From Ashinkailepas kermadecensis (Eukaryota; Arthropoda; Thecostraca; Neolepadidae): a stretch of 64,000 nucleotides of DNA. Below, one piece after another: positions 11,622 through 23,790 of the stretch; position 1 is the first letter of the stretch, and the number at the start of each line of letters is the position of its first letter. The notes under the pieces were generated by a model. That model ran no database searches, was not told the DNA's origin, and worked only from the letters and a program-made list of their open reading frames with translations. The stretch covers positions 107,501 to 171,500 of the forward strand of contig JAOTOM010003815.1 in assembly GCA_034440615.1 (NCBI GenBank), given 5' to 3'. The position numbers were made by a program, and so were the translations under genes.

Positions 11622-13600
11622 CGCAACAAGAATAGCACCCAGCCATGTGATAAATTAACCACAATCCATGTTTGCACAAGCAGCAAACCAGCGACATGTT
11701 GCAGTGTAGTGCATGAAAAATATGCGTTTGTTCAGCGTCATCTCCATTTCAATTACACATAGTCCAAGAACCACTCCTCACGAAAGGAATCTCGAGCTCA
11801 CAAGGTCATCCTTTCTCCATTGGATTGTATTTATTTGTTTACTTGTTCCATATCCCTACATCCTCCTACCTGCTGTTTGTTGAGTGAGGCGCCGATACTG
11901 CCTGACTCGCCCCATGCTGCAGTATCCTTACCTTACCCAGTCTCAACACCCAGCCCTATATTCTTCTCAATATCCTATCGCCTATTATATCCCAATTCCT
12001 GTTGATCTCACTCATTTCAACGGCACGATAATAGCCACCGTGGTCTGTGGATGTGTCTGTAGTAAATGCAAATACAAGCACGGCAGTCTCTGCAGCCGTC
12101 TCCAGTCTGTGGAACCAATCGTTCGCTCGCCTCCAAATGTTCATCAGTTGACTCGTGGAATACGATTCCATCAGTCCTTTTCAATATGGTGACCCAATGT
12201 CAATGTTGTGACTTTCAAATTCCGATCTCCACGTGGCGAGGCATTGTAGCCATCTCCCATCCCGGGAACTATTCGTCCGATCTGCTACAAACGAAAGCTA
12301 AAAAATCGGACGTACATTTCCGGAGATTGGAGACGGACAACCCTCTCATGTGGTAGCTGCTCTTCGAAGGTCACGATTTTGACTCAAGGTGGCTTAATTT
12401 TAAAACGGCTGATGCAATTACACGATGCGGGTCGATTGATGAAGCTACGAGACGATTGAAGGAAAGATGGGTAGTTCCAGATGTTGGAGACGGCCGCAGA
12501 GACAGCGGTGCTTTAGCGTTGTTCGGTCGGCATGGCGTCGGTCTCCAGTCTGCACTGACAACCTGCATACCTCGTCACTTCGGACCACACTCGAATCTCA
12601 CTCTAGACCATGCCCTAAACATGCCCTCAATCACGCTCTGAACCAAGCCGGGAACGACTCCCCCAATCACGTTCTGAACCGCGCTCTGAACCACGCCTGA
12701 ATACTCAATGCACCAAAGTCTTCATCACTGTCCGAATTATGTCGAACTTCTCTACAAATCACCCTCTCTAAACCAGGTCTTGTCCGTGGTAACCAGCACA
12801 TTCCAGGACGCCAGTTTGTCTTCAGTACATTAATGCCTCCATTTTAGACACTCCTGAAATCATAATCGCTATCTGACTACCTGACTAACTTATCTCAATA
12901 GGCCTGGCGTGTTGCTTAGCTTCGATGCACCATGGGACGACATTATATAGCACACTCAGCACCCTTGACAACTCAGCACGGCACGAGCAGAACAGGACGT
13001 GCTTATTTGTCAGGAGTACTCAGAACGTTGCCAAGGACGAGATGCAACCAACACAACGCAAGCAATGCAAAATTAACACGACTGAAGCACAGGATTCATG
13101 GATGACCACTCTCTATGAGATAATTAATCATATTTCTTCAAAAACCACGTCACATTATCAACCACCAGGGACTAAGCACGTTGGACAAAGCTCCAGTTTG
13201 GCTTGAAACCCGCATCGTATGGAGGCCACAGACCAAGCCACCAGCTGCAGCGCTCTGTCAGCTCTGGAATCTCATCAGAGGAGTCTCATCAGAGGAGGAA
13301 AAACGCCAAATGTGGCGGCGTGCGTCCGCCAAGCTGCCAGCCGGCAAGGCAGTGGGAATTGGGGTCGATGGGGAGTCGGCGGCGTCGATCAAAGGCGAAC
13401 CCAGGGAGAGGAAGTGGGGTTGCGACCTTGTCCGGCTGAACCAATCTGAATACTAATGTGTCCAGCAAATTCCAGAGCTGGAATTGTATTAAAATGTATA
13501 TATGCATTAAAGACACCTTATTTGCATAAATGATGATAAAAACTTTTATAGATACATTTGATAGAACAAACAAAAATATTTAAAGATATAATCCCCAGGC
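11622..13600. other. No recognised gene; minor local repeats
   Basis: Several overlapping short frames occur on both strands, but none is recognisable. A small degenerate repeat of a 'CCACGCTCTGAAC'-like word lies at about 12,600-12,700. I see no RNA gene or clear regulatory element. Confidence 0.4.
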
Positions 13601-13616
13601 CCGTACCGCTTCAAAC

Positions 13617-14087
13617 CTAGGAAGCTTTTGGAAGGTGGGATTGGGTTTTCCCGATGTGCCAACACACTTGACCCCTGCCAGGAGGGTCGGTTCCCTTCCA
13701 GGATGGCTGACTGCCGACGCCACTGGACGCCATGATGCTTTCTGGGATAGGTGTGACAGTGTGGGGTCGGTGCCAAAAAGCTATCACACGGTGGCAGCGC
13801 GCGGGGCGTCCCACGTGCCGCCGCACAGCAATACAGATCATTCGCTGCTCGCTGGCCGTGCAGCGGTGAGCACACAGGGCAGGCTCCATTGAGGGCGCAC
13901 AGATTGCGTGTCGCATGAGGGCCGGCCGCCGCCGTTGTCGGCGCGTACCTCCAGCCCACAGAAGCCGCGCTGCATGTCTCGCAGCAGAGCGGGCCGCCTG
14001 TTGCCCCCGGGAAAACGATGATTTATTCAACTGGCGTGCGTGTTTTTTCCGCAGCGTGATTTTGCTGTTGGTCGGATAGAACTGCAT
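13617..14087 (-). pseudogene. Degraded LINE ORF1 (gag-like) fragment
   Basis: Two minus-strand frames overlap here. One contains GPHATRN, NGACPVCSPLHGQRAANDL and YC. The order 'xPHATRN...NGxCPVCSxxHG...C' resembles the last zinc-knuckle region of gag-like ORF1 proteins of non-LTR retrotransposons, which bind the element's RNA. The frames shift relative to each other and stops are present, so it is not functional. It lies downstream (on the minus strand) of the reverse-transcriptase remnant at 14.7-15.4 kb, so it probably belongs to another insertion. The match is partial. Confidence 0.4.
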
Positions 14088-14676
14088 CGACAGGTGTTTT
14101 GGTGTGAGAAGGTCGGGATTGGGGTCGGGGGTATGTCTTGGTGGCAGTCAGCTACTTTTGGGGTGAAGTATGATTAGCTCGCTGCGGTAGGATTTATGCA
14201 TCATATATTTGACATCCTCTGGGCTACCCAAATAGGTAGTGGCCATTCTTGGATCTGTATCATCGGATAAAAAGATGGTGAAATTAAGGAAAAACATTCA
14301 CACAGTTAAAATAAGCAAACAGGAAACAACTAACGGTCTGGTCTAGCCATTTGTTAATGCTTTCGCACAGCGCGTTTGAAGGAGTCTGGTTTCAGGCAGG
14401 TCATGTCGGGTGGCAGCCGGTTGCACATGACAGAAGGTCGGTATGCCAAACTCTGCCGGCCCGCCTCGGTTGCACATGACAGAAGGTCGGTATGCCAAAC
14501 TCTGCCGGCCCGCCTCGGTTCGGATCACGTGCAGGTGGAGCGACTCATCCTATCGTGTCTGCCGGGAGCAATAGGTGGAGTTGATTTGGGAGAAAGAGGC
14601 AGGAGTAGAGGGCTCACCGTGCTGAAGAAGGCTGTGAATGAGGGAGAGACAGTGAAACTGGTCAAGCTGTCTCGAA
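14088..14676. other. Unassigned, with one short direct duplication
   Basis: A block containing TGCACATGACAGAAGGTCGG is duplicated in tandem at about 14,423 and 14,469 (spacing about 46 bases, roughly two copies). Otherwise no gene or RNA feature is seen. Confidence 0.5.
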
Positions 14677-14716
14677 GGGCCGCATCATCACTGCATTCGA
14701 TGCGCCCCTAAACTCC
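14677..14716 (+). repeat. Fragment of the short (AACC)-tailed retroposed repeat
   Basis: The segment reads GGGCCGCATCATCAC, then TGCATTCGATGCGCCCCTAA and ACTCC. It corresponds to the element at 48,321-48,373 (minus strand there) and to further copies near 32.97, 38.24, 38.88 and 39.75 kb. The tail is degraded in this copy. Confidence 0.6.
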
Positions 14717-14719
14717 AAA

Positions 14720-15410
14720 GCTATCCAGAAGGTAGCCATCCTGGTCTACTCAGCACATCCAATATATGATCCGATTTCTGCTTGCTGGTAATGATTCTGG
14801 CAGAAAAACTAGTGATTTTCTTGAGCTGTTTGTGATTTTGTGGGGAACAGTTGCCAAACACGGATATGTAGTACCAGACGTGAGAGAGCAGTAAACGGTA
14901 GTGAACATAATGTTTTCTGGGAGCCAGTGCTGAATGTGACTGAAGCCGATCAGAATTCCGGAGCATTTCCGATTGAGGTGCGGTATAAGGGCGTCCCACA
15001 CAGGCATGGATTGAAGATCAATCCCGAGTTTCGCACGACGCTCTCCGAATGAATGGGCCTTGTAATGGGCCTTGTACGGAATTTAACCACCATCCGTGGA
15101 ACTCCGCGCAGGTCTCACCTGCTTCCAAACACCATCAGATGAGGTTTTACTGCGTTCACTTTTAGTGAACTTACACTGAACCAACCAATCAGGGAGACGA
15201 GTTTGCGCTTCATTCAGCCGATCACGGCACCCGTGTCGTGCTTCCGGTAGGACACGAGAATCTGGGTGTCATCGGCGTACTGGACGACATGGGTCTGAGG
15301 CGCAAAGCAATCCAGGTCATTCGCGAACACACCGAACGGCAGAGGTTCCAGGGCTGACCCTTGAAATGCCCCCATACTGTTCCGCAGCGGTCGCGAGACG
15401 TGCCCGCGTG
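14720..15410 (-). pseudogene. Degraded LINE reverse transcriptase, YADD motif present
   Basis: On the minus strand, 15,410-15,214 encodes FQGSALEPLPFGVFANDL followed by VVQYADDTQILVSYRK. This corresponds to reverse-transcriptase motifs B (xPQGSxLGPLLF...ND) and C (YADD, the catalytic aspartates). Further along, 15,010-14,720 has, in two frames, the usual post-catalytic segment: a version of 'LP..I..TVYYSL..S...Y...VWGNC' and then SARIITSKQKSDHILDVL and WLP. Frameshifts and stops separate the parts, and the endonuclease part is absent. The YADDTQI context suggests a CR1- or Jockey-like clade. Confidence 0.75.
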
Positions 15411-15655
15411 CTTTTAGAGGTCATCGGTACTTGACGTCAGGGAATATGGGCATCGGAAGTGTAGATATGACTCGGTATAGGTACGTCACCTTGTAAAGAT
15501 CAGCGGAACTTGACGTCAAGGAATATGGGTTGTCAGACCTCTAGATATGACTCGGTATAGGTATGTCACCTTTTAGAGGTCAGCAGCATTTGACGTCAGG
15601 GTATACGGGGTATCAGAAATATAGACATGACTATACTGAAGGGTAGGTTAGTCAC
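15411..15655. repeat. ~79-bp tandem repeat, three diverged copies, each with a TGACGTCA site
   Basis: Copies begin at about 15,411, 15,490 and 15,570. Shared words are CTTTTAGAGGTCA, TTGACGTCAGGGAATATGGG and TAGATATGACT. The palindrome TGACGTCA (a consensus cAMP-response element) lies at 15,432, 15,511 and 15,591. The third copy is the most diverged and runs into unrelated sequence. Confidence 0.8.
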
Positions 15656-17270
15656 CTTCCCAAAAGACACATTATTCATTGAATATTCATGGAGTGTTTC
15701 ATCATCTCCTGGCCCAAGGCGCCCAACTTTGTCAACGGATATTGATTAGATCACATTTTCCATTGTATCCATTTCACAATTTCGATCTACCTCCCACTCT
15801 TCCCTCTCGTCCATAGTAAAAGCCGCTTGGTCAATGCAGTTGCAAGGTAACATTGACCCCTATCTGAAAGTTTAGTAGAACAATTACTAGCACATGATAG
15901 GCCAATAAATAGTTATATTGCGCACTGCCTAATCTCGTAATTGTGCGAGAGGCTTACAGTGATAGGTGGAAAAATGCTATGTAGTTTAAAAAAACGCTAT
16001 CTGAGGTTTTCGGAAAGTCTCAGGAACCTTGTGTGACACACTTGCACAGTTATTCGTCGGTTGAAAACAATAGCATCCAATGTATACTCGCATGGAAAGA
16101 AAACAATTAAGCCCTAAGTTCCTCCTCATCGACCAATATTTGAGCCGATGAGGTTATACGGCAAATTCGATCCCCCCCTTTACGATAGTTCAATTGATTG
16201 AATTGCCGGTCTATATTAGCCTCCCCAGTCCTGGCAAGATAGGTTTCGAGTCATTATATGACCCCCTTTGACCTTTGACCGCAATGGTCAGCTGGCAACT
16301 GACGGGCCGACATCGCTGGCCACACGGCAACTGGGCAGCAGTTTCGGTTGCATTTGCGGCACGTTAAGCTCTGGGCTTAAATTTTCCGTTGAAGCTGGAA
16401 TTATCGGATTTAATTGTGGGATTAGGGTCCACTCAACAAGAGCTGCTCGTCATTGGGGCCTATTTCACAAAGCCAGCCAAGTAAGTATTTTGACTAAATT
16501 CCTATGAACAGATTGCACAACATGATGTACGACGTGTATATAAATATATTTTCCTCGCACATTTTAAATATAAAGCATGCAGCCCTGTGCTCGGGTGTGA
16601 GGTCATTTCAAAGGAACAAGTCGACTGCGTGTTGAGTGACGTGCGCATAGCAATAACTGCTGCCTCTTGGAATCAACATTAAGTTGACCTGCCACTATCA
16701 CTGGTGTGCAAATGAGACTTCCTCTCTGAACTGCACCGTTCCCAAGCCCTGGACCACTTACAGACACTTACCGAGGAGACGTGTGAAAAGTGTCGCCGAT
16801 GGCCCAAAGCATGACACAAGAGCAGCAGGACGTGCGTCCCCATGTTCACCCACACCAACAGTACAGAGCATGATGTAGAATTGGTCTCGGTGTGGTAGAC
16901 GGCCCACGGCCAGCAGTGCTGTCTCGCTGCATGTCTTCCGCCCCATTGGCGCGGCATCGACGCGGATAAGAGCATCAGCAGCCGACTGAGACATCGCTTT
17001 GATTTGGATCGAGCTGCGATGCACGCTGATTGCCGCGATCGACCATAAATTTTCGAAACCGTTTCAAACGTCCGCTGAAGTCCTGGCGCGACGGCGGAGT
17101 GTCATAGGCGGACCTCGCGGAATGTCTGGGGGTGGGGGGAGGGGCACATAGCGGCTGGATCGTGCGAGCACTGGCGCGGACACGACTCGCCGCGACTCGG
17201 ACCAATTCGACTCGCGCGCCGTCTGACGGCCGGTTGACACGCGACGCGATTCTTTCTGGACATGCCGGCC
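15656..17270. other. Unassigned; possible minus-strand exon near 16.8-17.0 kb
   Basis: The interval is AT-rich until about 16,600. On the minus strand, an open frame from about 17,024 runs to a strong donor-like site (CCTCG/GTAAGTG) at about 16,767. The peptide matches no family I can defend. Nothing else is recognisable. Confidence 0.25.
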
Positions 17271-17278
17271 GGCGACGA

Positions 17279-17690
17279 GAGCGACACGTGCGCGGGCCCC
17301 AGGCGGGGAGCGACACGTGCGCCGGCCCCAGGCGGGGAGCGACACGTGCGCCGGCCCCAGGCGGGGAGCGACACGTGCGCGGGCCCCAGGCGGGGAGCGA
17401 CACGTGCGCCGGCCCCAGGCGGGGAGCGACACGTGCGCCGGCCCCAGGCGGGGAGCGACACGTGCGCCGGCCCCAGGCGGGGAGCGACACGTGCGCGGGC
17501 CCCAGGCGGGAGCGACACGTGCGCGGGCCCCAAGCGGGGAGCGACGTGCGCGGGCCCCAAGCGGGGAGCGACACGTGCGCCGGCCCCAGGCGGGGAGCGA
17601 CACGTGCGCCGGCCCCAAGCGGGGAGCGACACGTGCGCGGGCCCCAAGCGGGGAGCGACACGTGCGCCGGCCCCAGGCGGGGAGCGGCGG
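17279..17690. repeat. 29-bp GC-rich array, 14 units, 13 with the E-box CACGTG
   Basis: The unit GCGACACGTGCGCCGGCCCC plus AGGCGGGGA repeats at 17,281, 17,310, 17,339 and so on to about 17,685. Variants are GCGGGCCCC versus GCCGGCCCC and CAGGC versus CAAGC. One unit (about 17,541) has lost three bases and its E-box. The array sits in a CpG-dense patch of about 17,100-17,950. Several open frames of 150-310 codons on both strands cross it; they follow from its composition and from a lack of stop codons in the unit. Confidence 0.95.
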
Positions 17691-19889
17691 TGCCGGACCG
17701 AGTCTGGCTGCGTGTGCTGGCGATGCGTGCAGTCCGTCGCCGGGGCACCTGCTGGACAGACCCTTCGAGCTGCTCGACGCCTAGCATTGCGCCCGCAGGT
17801 GCGGCGCCGGAAGCGAGCCCGAGACCAGCACCAGCCCGCCGTGTTTTGCCGTGACGGAGCCTGTGCGGATCGATGCCTGTGGTCGTCTGACCGGGCAGCG
17901 CTGGCTGTGGCATCGGTGCTTCAGAGAACGACCATCGGCATGGACGAACCGGCAGTGCAGGTCGCTTCCTAGGCGGGGTAACTGAGCTCTTCGTAATTCA
18001 GGGTTCGTATCAGGGTTTCTTTGGGGACAATGGAACGTCAAATCTCGTGATAACTATATACCAACTGTGTACTTTCGATGACATCACTATACGGCGGCAG
18101 TACGGGTGTTGGGCGAGTTAGGGGAAGAGGTGGTCTATGATTTTTGCTATGCTCCAGACACAGGATCTGACGTCATTCCGCGACAGGAAGCTTGTGGGTC
18201 GACCGAAACTGCGCTCACTTTGCAGCCTACTAACTCAGGCACCTTTTCCATTTCAATTCCATGGAAGAGAACGAATTTCTGAAAGAAATAAAGCTATTTT
18301 GGTAATGTGGCATAGTGCATTCACATTTGAGATGCGTGCTCCATGCTAGGCAGATGAGTCCGTTTGTGGAAACAGTTCCTCAATTTCAACACATTGGCAT
18401 TGAAAACACTTCAACCTAGCCAAAAGTGGGTATTATCTTCCCAAAATCGGACCCGTTTGCAAAACGTAGTGAACTTATCTCAAGCTCAAATGCACAAGGC
18501 TGAATTGTTAAGTTGCTATCCCTATAGGTGTCACGCTGTGTCACGGCCCCTTTTGTTCCGCGGTATTCCCTCTCTGCTTACGCCACATACAACCGCTCAG
18601 CGCGGCGCTCTTCATCGGACTGACTGTCCAAGTGGTCGCCTGGCCTGGGGATGCGCAGGTCATGTGACATGATGTCATACAGCGTAGCCAGCAACGGCTG
18701 GCAGGCCCCAGCCAGACAGAGATTTAACAAAACTGCCTGATTGCCTGCAATGTCAGCAACAGAAGTCGGGCTTTCATGAGACAGATTCTTCGTTCCGTCG
18801 AGGGTTAGAAATGGAAAAAGAGCTGCGCAAGCACCAATGAGTGCACGTACGACATTCGCAACACTGTTCTCAAACATGGTAACCAAATCAATTTGTTTAT
18901 CCAAATATAAATATAACCAAATCATTTATCGCACATGCTAGGTGCAGGAATAATTTATTTGAATAGCAACAACCTACTTGTATTCCTTCTATTCAACCTC
19001 ACAGTCCGCGTTGCACAGTCCACGACTGTTTGGGGCCATGGGCTGTCACGAGCTGTCTCGTGAGACTGCTCCACGAGGTTTCCCTTGTCCTAAAGGCCTC
19101 TATGCAGCGTGTAGCCATTGACGTTACATACCATGTTCATCGTGGAGATTACCGGCAAAGGCCTGGAATTACAAGTGAGACCACTCGCTTTCGAACAATT
19201 GATATTTTCTATTGCATTCCTAACAACCCGCTTCCGTGTAGGAGACAGCCTTGACAATGTGTGCACCTCTGTTGAGCGAGAGCCGGACTATCAGATCGCT
19301 ACCTGCTAAGCTCTATCATAAACTATTGTCCTTGAACGAAAAAAAAACATGCGCTCCCTTGAAGGAGTATGTTGTGGTGAAAACCGTACAAATTCAACCA
19401 TAAATCCTGGGGAGTTTACGACTTGAAATATCGTAACGAGGAAAGGTGAATAACGTTTCAAAAGAGTGACTATCCAGCCAGGCCGGATCGGGCGGACCAC
19501 TCAGATGAGCTTTTGTCGGATATAAACGGGAGTAATCTTGATCGGGCTCCGACTTGTCTCGTAGACACTTCAGACGTACACGGAATGATTATGGATATAT
19601 AATTCGATGCAATAGCCTTCTTATAGTCCATGCTTACATAAATGCTCGGGAACATAATTTTGCTAGGAAATGTATCCGACGCACATATATTGCATGGCAT
19701 GATGTGAATTTTGGTCGACAACATTGATTGGATGTGTGATTTGAAATATATCTCGCGCTTATGGCGTGCTGACTTTATTTCCCAATTAGGTCCTTCCCTT
19801 TTGGAGAGGTGTGAGGGCATAAGCGTCTGTTGCGGTCGATATCGAAACGCTTTAATCCAATGCAACTCGACTTGCCTTTATCTTCCTTA
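17691..19889. other. No recognised gene
   Basis: GC-rich sequence continues to about 17,950 and then becomes AT-rich. Open frames are short and show no known domains. No tandem repeat or RNA gene was noticed. Confidence 0.45.
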
Positions 19890-20340
19890 TCGCGTCAAGC
19901 GCGGACAATGGACAACTAGCGCCGCGGTGCGGCCCGAGTAAGTACCTCTGAAAACCATGAAAATTAAAGCTTATTTTGAAAAATCCATCTAGTAATGAAA
20001 TAGTAGATGCCACTGCCTCTTATATCGGATTAGTTCACAGCGATTTCCGAAATTTTTGAGGTGGCAATTAAACGCTGAAGTTGAAGACCAAACTACCATT
20101 CAAACTAACATGGAATACATCCGGCTAGCATACTCCCTACAAACGTCTGTTTGTACAACCATATGCTGTAGGAGATTGAGACGTTCGATGCATGTCTGCT
20201 CATGTGCATTCGACTACCCTTTTCCAAAATGTGGGCGCTGCACTTTGGGTTTGTTTGCAAACACACAGCGTAATTCTACGCTATAACTGGCGATCTTTTG
20301 CCACAGTAACCACAATGAACATCGCGTGCAATGGGCTCAC
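19890..20340. repeat. Dispersed repeat, contiguous copy
   Basis: The first part (19,890-20,075), with CAACTAGCGCCGC, GTGCGGCC, AATGAAATAGTAGATGCCAC and TGCCTCT, matches 22,371-22,590. The second part (20,070-20,340), with AAGTTGAAGAC, CTTTGGGTTTGTTTG and TTTTGCCACAGTAA, matches 23,530-23,790. The element is therefore at least about 450 bp long. Its class is unknown: no open frame, tRNA head or terminal inverted repeat was seen. Confidence 0.65.
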
Positions 20341-22370
20341 TCGACAACATGGGCACCTGTTGTTTTGGTAGTTGCGTATGTTTCACGGCTTGGCAATTGC
20401 TTTCTATGGGAAACCAGGCCAACATCAAGACATGGGAACGTCGGTAAAGGTGTGTAGACCGAAATCACTTGGAAGGTGATTTCTTACATACCATAACGGT
20501 TATTTTTACTGAATTAGAGTTGATAGTTTTTGAACTAGGTAGAATACTAAGTATAGCTTTTGAAATGTAATGAAATGGAATGACATATGCATACAATTAG
20601 ACCATTCCACCTCATATTTATAAAAGAAGTGCTAGTTTATTAAAGCCTGAAATTAAGTGAATCATGTTACCTCCATATGCTATGTGCAGGAACAATTGGA
20701 AGAGATTAGCATTAAGCATTGCAGTTGCAACTAAGGAATTAACGTTGCAAGTATCTGCACCAGGACTTACGAATACAGGCACATGCCCCATTCCCCTATC
20801 TCCATGCCTATGCCACCACATTGGGTATCTTGGTAACGGTGATTCCAAATTGCATAGAGATGCTTCCCAATGGACACAGGTTTCGCATCGCCAGACAAAA
20901 TGATGAGGAATTTTGTGCACTTATGGTCGGTGCTAAAATTAACCCTCGACCGTGTGTGACATTTTGCCACCTTCGCCAGTGGAGAGGTTGCTGCCACCCT
21001 GGCGTTTCCAAACGAAATGTGCCAGAGATGCGAAAACAAAATACGGACATGCGGGTGGGACGAGATCTCGCGATTGACTCCCGATTTTTATACCTGAGGC
21101 GATAGGTGATCCTCCAGGTCAGATGAAAGGTCACATTTTCGAGAGACAAAATCGAGACTTTTCACAATTAGATCACAAACGTTTCCTCAACTGCAATAGT
21201 TGAAGAATGCAACATTGGTTATTGGTGTTTACCATTGTTTTACGGATGTAATGTCACATATCAAGCTCCATTTAAACCACAGGGTGGTGGGCTGCTGGGA
21301 ACAGTTTTTGGGTAAACGTGATGAAGCTTACTTGAGGTTGGCATCATTTCTTAATGGATAGCGAAATTTAGCGCACATGTGACATAAAAACGCACTCCGT
21401 TTCGAGTGACTTACAATCTAGATGATAATATACCCCATACCATGGATGTTATTTTATATTATTTCGAGGTGGCAAGTGGACCCTCTATGCTGCCTTAGTC
21501 TCCCCAATACTTTCAACTTTTAACATGGGATCCTATGAGTGTGTACTCTAATCCATTGGGCCCGCCCATTGCCTCCATGTATTGTGACCCAATCCCCCAA
21601 TAATTTTCAGAAATCAACACCCCTGCCTCATGCCATTTACTCGATACTGCTAGCATCGGTCGAACAGACAGCGATAGCAAGTGTTGGATTTACCTCTTCC
21701 TAACACCCATCGGGATCGGTTGCTTAGCTACCCATTCGTGAACATGTCAAGATCCAGTTCAAGTCTCCATCTGTTATTAGTTACTTTAGTATGTAGCGGT
21801 GGGTCTGGACTCAGCCGTTGGAGAAGTGGTTGCTATTGCTCCCCGTAGCCACCCATTCCTTCACCAGCATCATCACCAGTCCAAAATCCGTCACGGAGGC
21901 CCTGAGGTTTGACCCGCTTTACCGCGGTACAAAACATGGCAGGACACCGAGGCGCCATCCGCAGGTGAGAGGCAAGCTGCGCCGCAGTACTCAGCAGTAG
22001 TGCGGGCAGCCTATCAACGCAGCCCAAGAACGTACATGCACGGTGACACGTGGCGCAATCCCGGCAGAATCCTGGCCTCGGCAGAGCGATGGCAGACAGC
22101 GGCAGGCGGCTGCGGACTCCAGCGACATGCTGCATTCTGTCAGCGGGGTGACGTCATCTATCCAAAGGGTCATGAAGCGTCCCGGTTGTTTGTTTACTGC
22201 GCCATGAATGATCCATGGTGGTGCTGATTGACCTGAAGCGGTAGGTACTACTCAGGGTGGAAGATAGCGTGGATTCCTGAATAATGGATGCTACTTCACT
22301 GTACGAAGGGCTCTTGCCGCTTAAAGGTCACTAGTTTTTGTTGTTGCTTCTGTATTGAGGACGGGATAGG
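20341..22370. other. No recognised gene
   Basis: Overlapping frames on both strands at 20.65-21.15 kb and 21.8-22.2 kb are protein-length but unrecognisable, and they compete with each other. No repeat family seen elsewhere in the window was identified here. Confidence 0.4.
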
Positions 22371-22590
22371 TATGCGCCAAGCGGTGACATTTGACTACTA
22401 GCGCCGCCGTGCGGCCGGCGGAGAAGACTAGACGGCATACTGTGAATACTTCCGAAAAAAACATGAAATATCTATCTTACTACGGAAAACATTCCATAAT
22501 GAAATAGTAGACGCCACTGCCTCTGATACCAGGTTGGTTTCGTGATAACTCCAAAAAATTTCTGGGGGGGGGGTAATTAAGCCTCGGTTT
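22371..22590. repeat. Dispersed repeat, 5' portion of a second copy
   Basis: The segment contains CTACTAGCGCCGCCGTGCGG, AATGAAATAGTAGACGCCAC and TGCCTCTGATA. It aligns with 19,890-20,075 and ends at a G-run near 22,560-22,585. The rest of the element reappears at 23,530, so about 940 unrelated bases separate the halves. Confidence 0.6.
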
Positions 22591-23524
22591 CAGCGCCATC
22601 TAAGTTGTGCGACATGACATTGGATAACACACGAATGGCACGGGATGACTTGACCTCTTGCAAGCTGACTTGATTTCACCTTTGTGATGAAGCCAACTTT
22701 GGGCCCCTCTTTGAAGTGCGTTTGGCAGCCTGATCACGGCTGCTCACATGCGTCCTGGGATCCCGGTTCCGAGCGAATCCCAGACATTTCGCCGTCACCT
22801 GCCGTCACAGACGTCGGCAGATGGACGTCTCGGTTCTCGGCTGTGGCCGAGAATGCTATGCCAAGTCAGTTTCTGTTTCAGTCAGATTTCAAGTCAGGTT
22901 TTTCGGATATCAGATACAAATATTTTGCTTGAACCGTTCTGTTCAAAGGACTCGACACATGCATATTCATATTTTCCAGGTCATTCTCCAAGATAGAGGT
23001 CATGTCACTGGTTTTTTATTATTATGACTTTTAGCGATCTCAGCATTACCGAAAATGGAGAAATAAGGCGCGAAATAAGCTGTAAGGTATATTGTCTTGT
23101 CAATGACATCTTCTCTGTGTCTCTTATGTACATAGTTCGGAAACTGGTTCTCAAGCTTGATTCTGACCAAAACTGACCTATCCCATCTTGACGCTTTTCA
23201 CAATGATCAACATAAATGCATCAATCCATGCTAATTTTTTAAGAACATTGTCGTAAAGAACACACGCTCTGTCTTTTGTAATCATTTCCAGGGACTTTTG
23301 TCAGTATCCGCATGTTAACAAAATATGACCTCCGGTGACCTAATTATCAGTTAAAATACGAATATAAGGTATGTTTCGGACTCTCAATGACCATAGCTTT
23401 AAAACGATGTCCTGCATTTCATCCTACCGTGTGAAGATCGGAAGCTAGAGGGCACATTCAAGAGCCCCTCCCACCCCACGGCGCGGCGAAGGCAGATTTT
23501 CCGGCCGGCCCGGCGAGGGTTATC
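22591..23524. other. Segment separating two parts of a dispersed repeat
   Basis: The segment has no recognised gene. It lies exactly where the contiguous copy at 19.9-20.3 kb is uninterrupted, so it may be an insertion. Clear target-site duplications or terminal repeats were not identified by eye. Confidence 0.4.
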
Positions 23525-23790
23525 GGATGAAGTTGAAGACTGGTACTGCTTCAAGATAACATGGAAGACATCTGACCAGCTTACTGCCTGCACCTCTCCC
23601 TGTTTGTAAAGCCCATGCTGTTGGAAGATTAGAAAGTTCGACATCTGTGTTCTTATGTGCGTTTTACTATCCTTGTCTCACTTTTTGGAGTGGTACTTTG
23701 GGTTTGTTTGGAACATTCGGCGGAATATTACGATCAAACTAACAATTTTTGTTGCCACAGTAATGACGATAAACTTGCATGGCTAGAAAA
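23525..23790. repeat. Dispersed repeat, 3' portion of a second copy
   Basis: The segment contains GAAGTTGAAGAC, TACTTTGGGTTTGTTTGGAA and TTGTTGCCACAGTAATGACG. It aligns with 20,070-20,340 in the same orientation. Confidence 0.6.

Noticed and set aside
16679..16975. Seventh transmembrane segment of a GPCR on the minus strand (LLVWVNMGTHVLLLLCHALG)
   Set aside because: It resembles the TM7 region only loosely, the NPxxY motif is missing, and the competing frame ends more naturally at the donor site. Not defensible.
16975..17972. Arg/Pro-rich proteins of 150-310 residues
   Set aside because: They cover the 29-bp GC-rich array on both strands. The composition lacks stop codons, and the repeat length is not a multiple of three.
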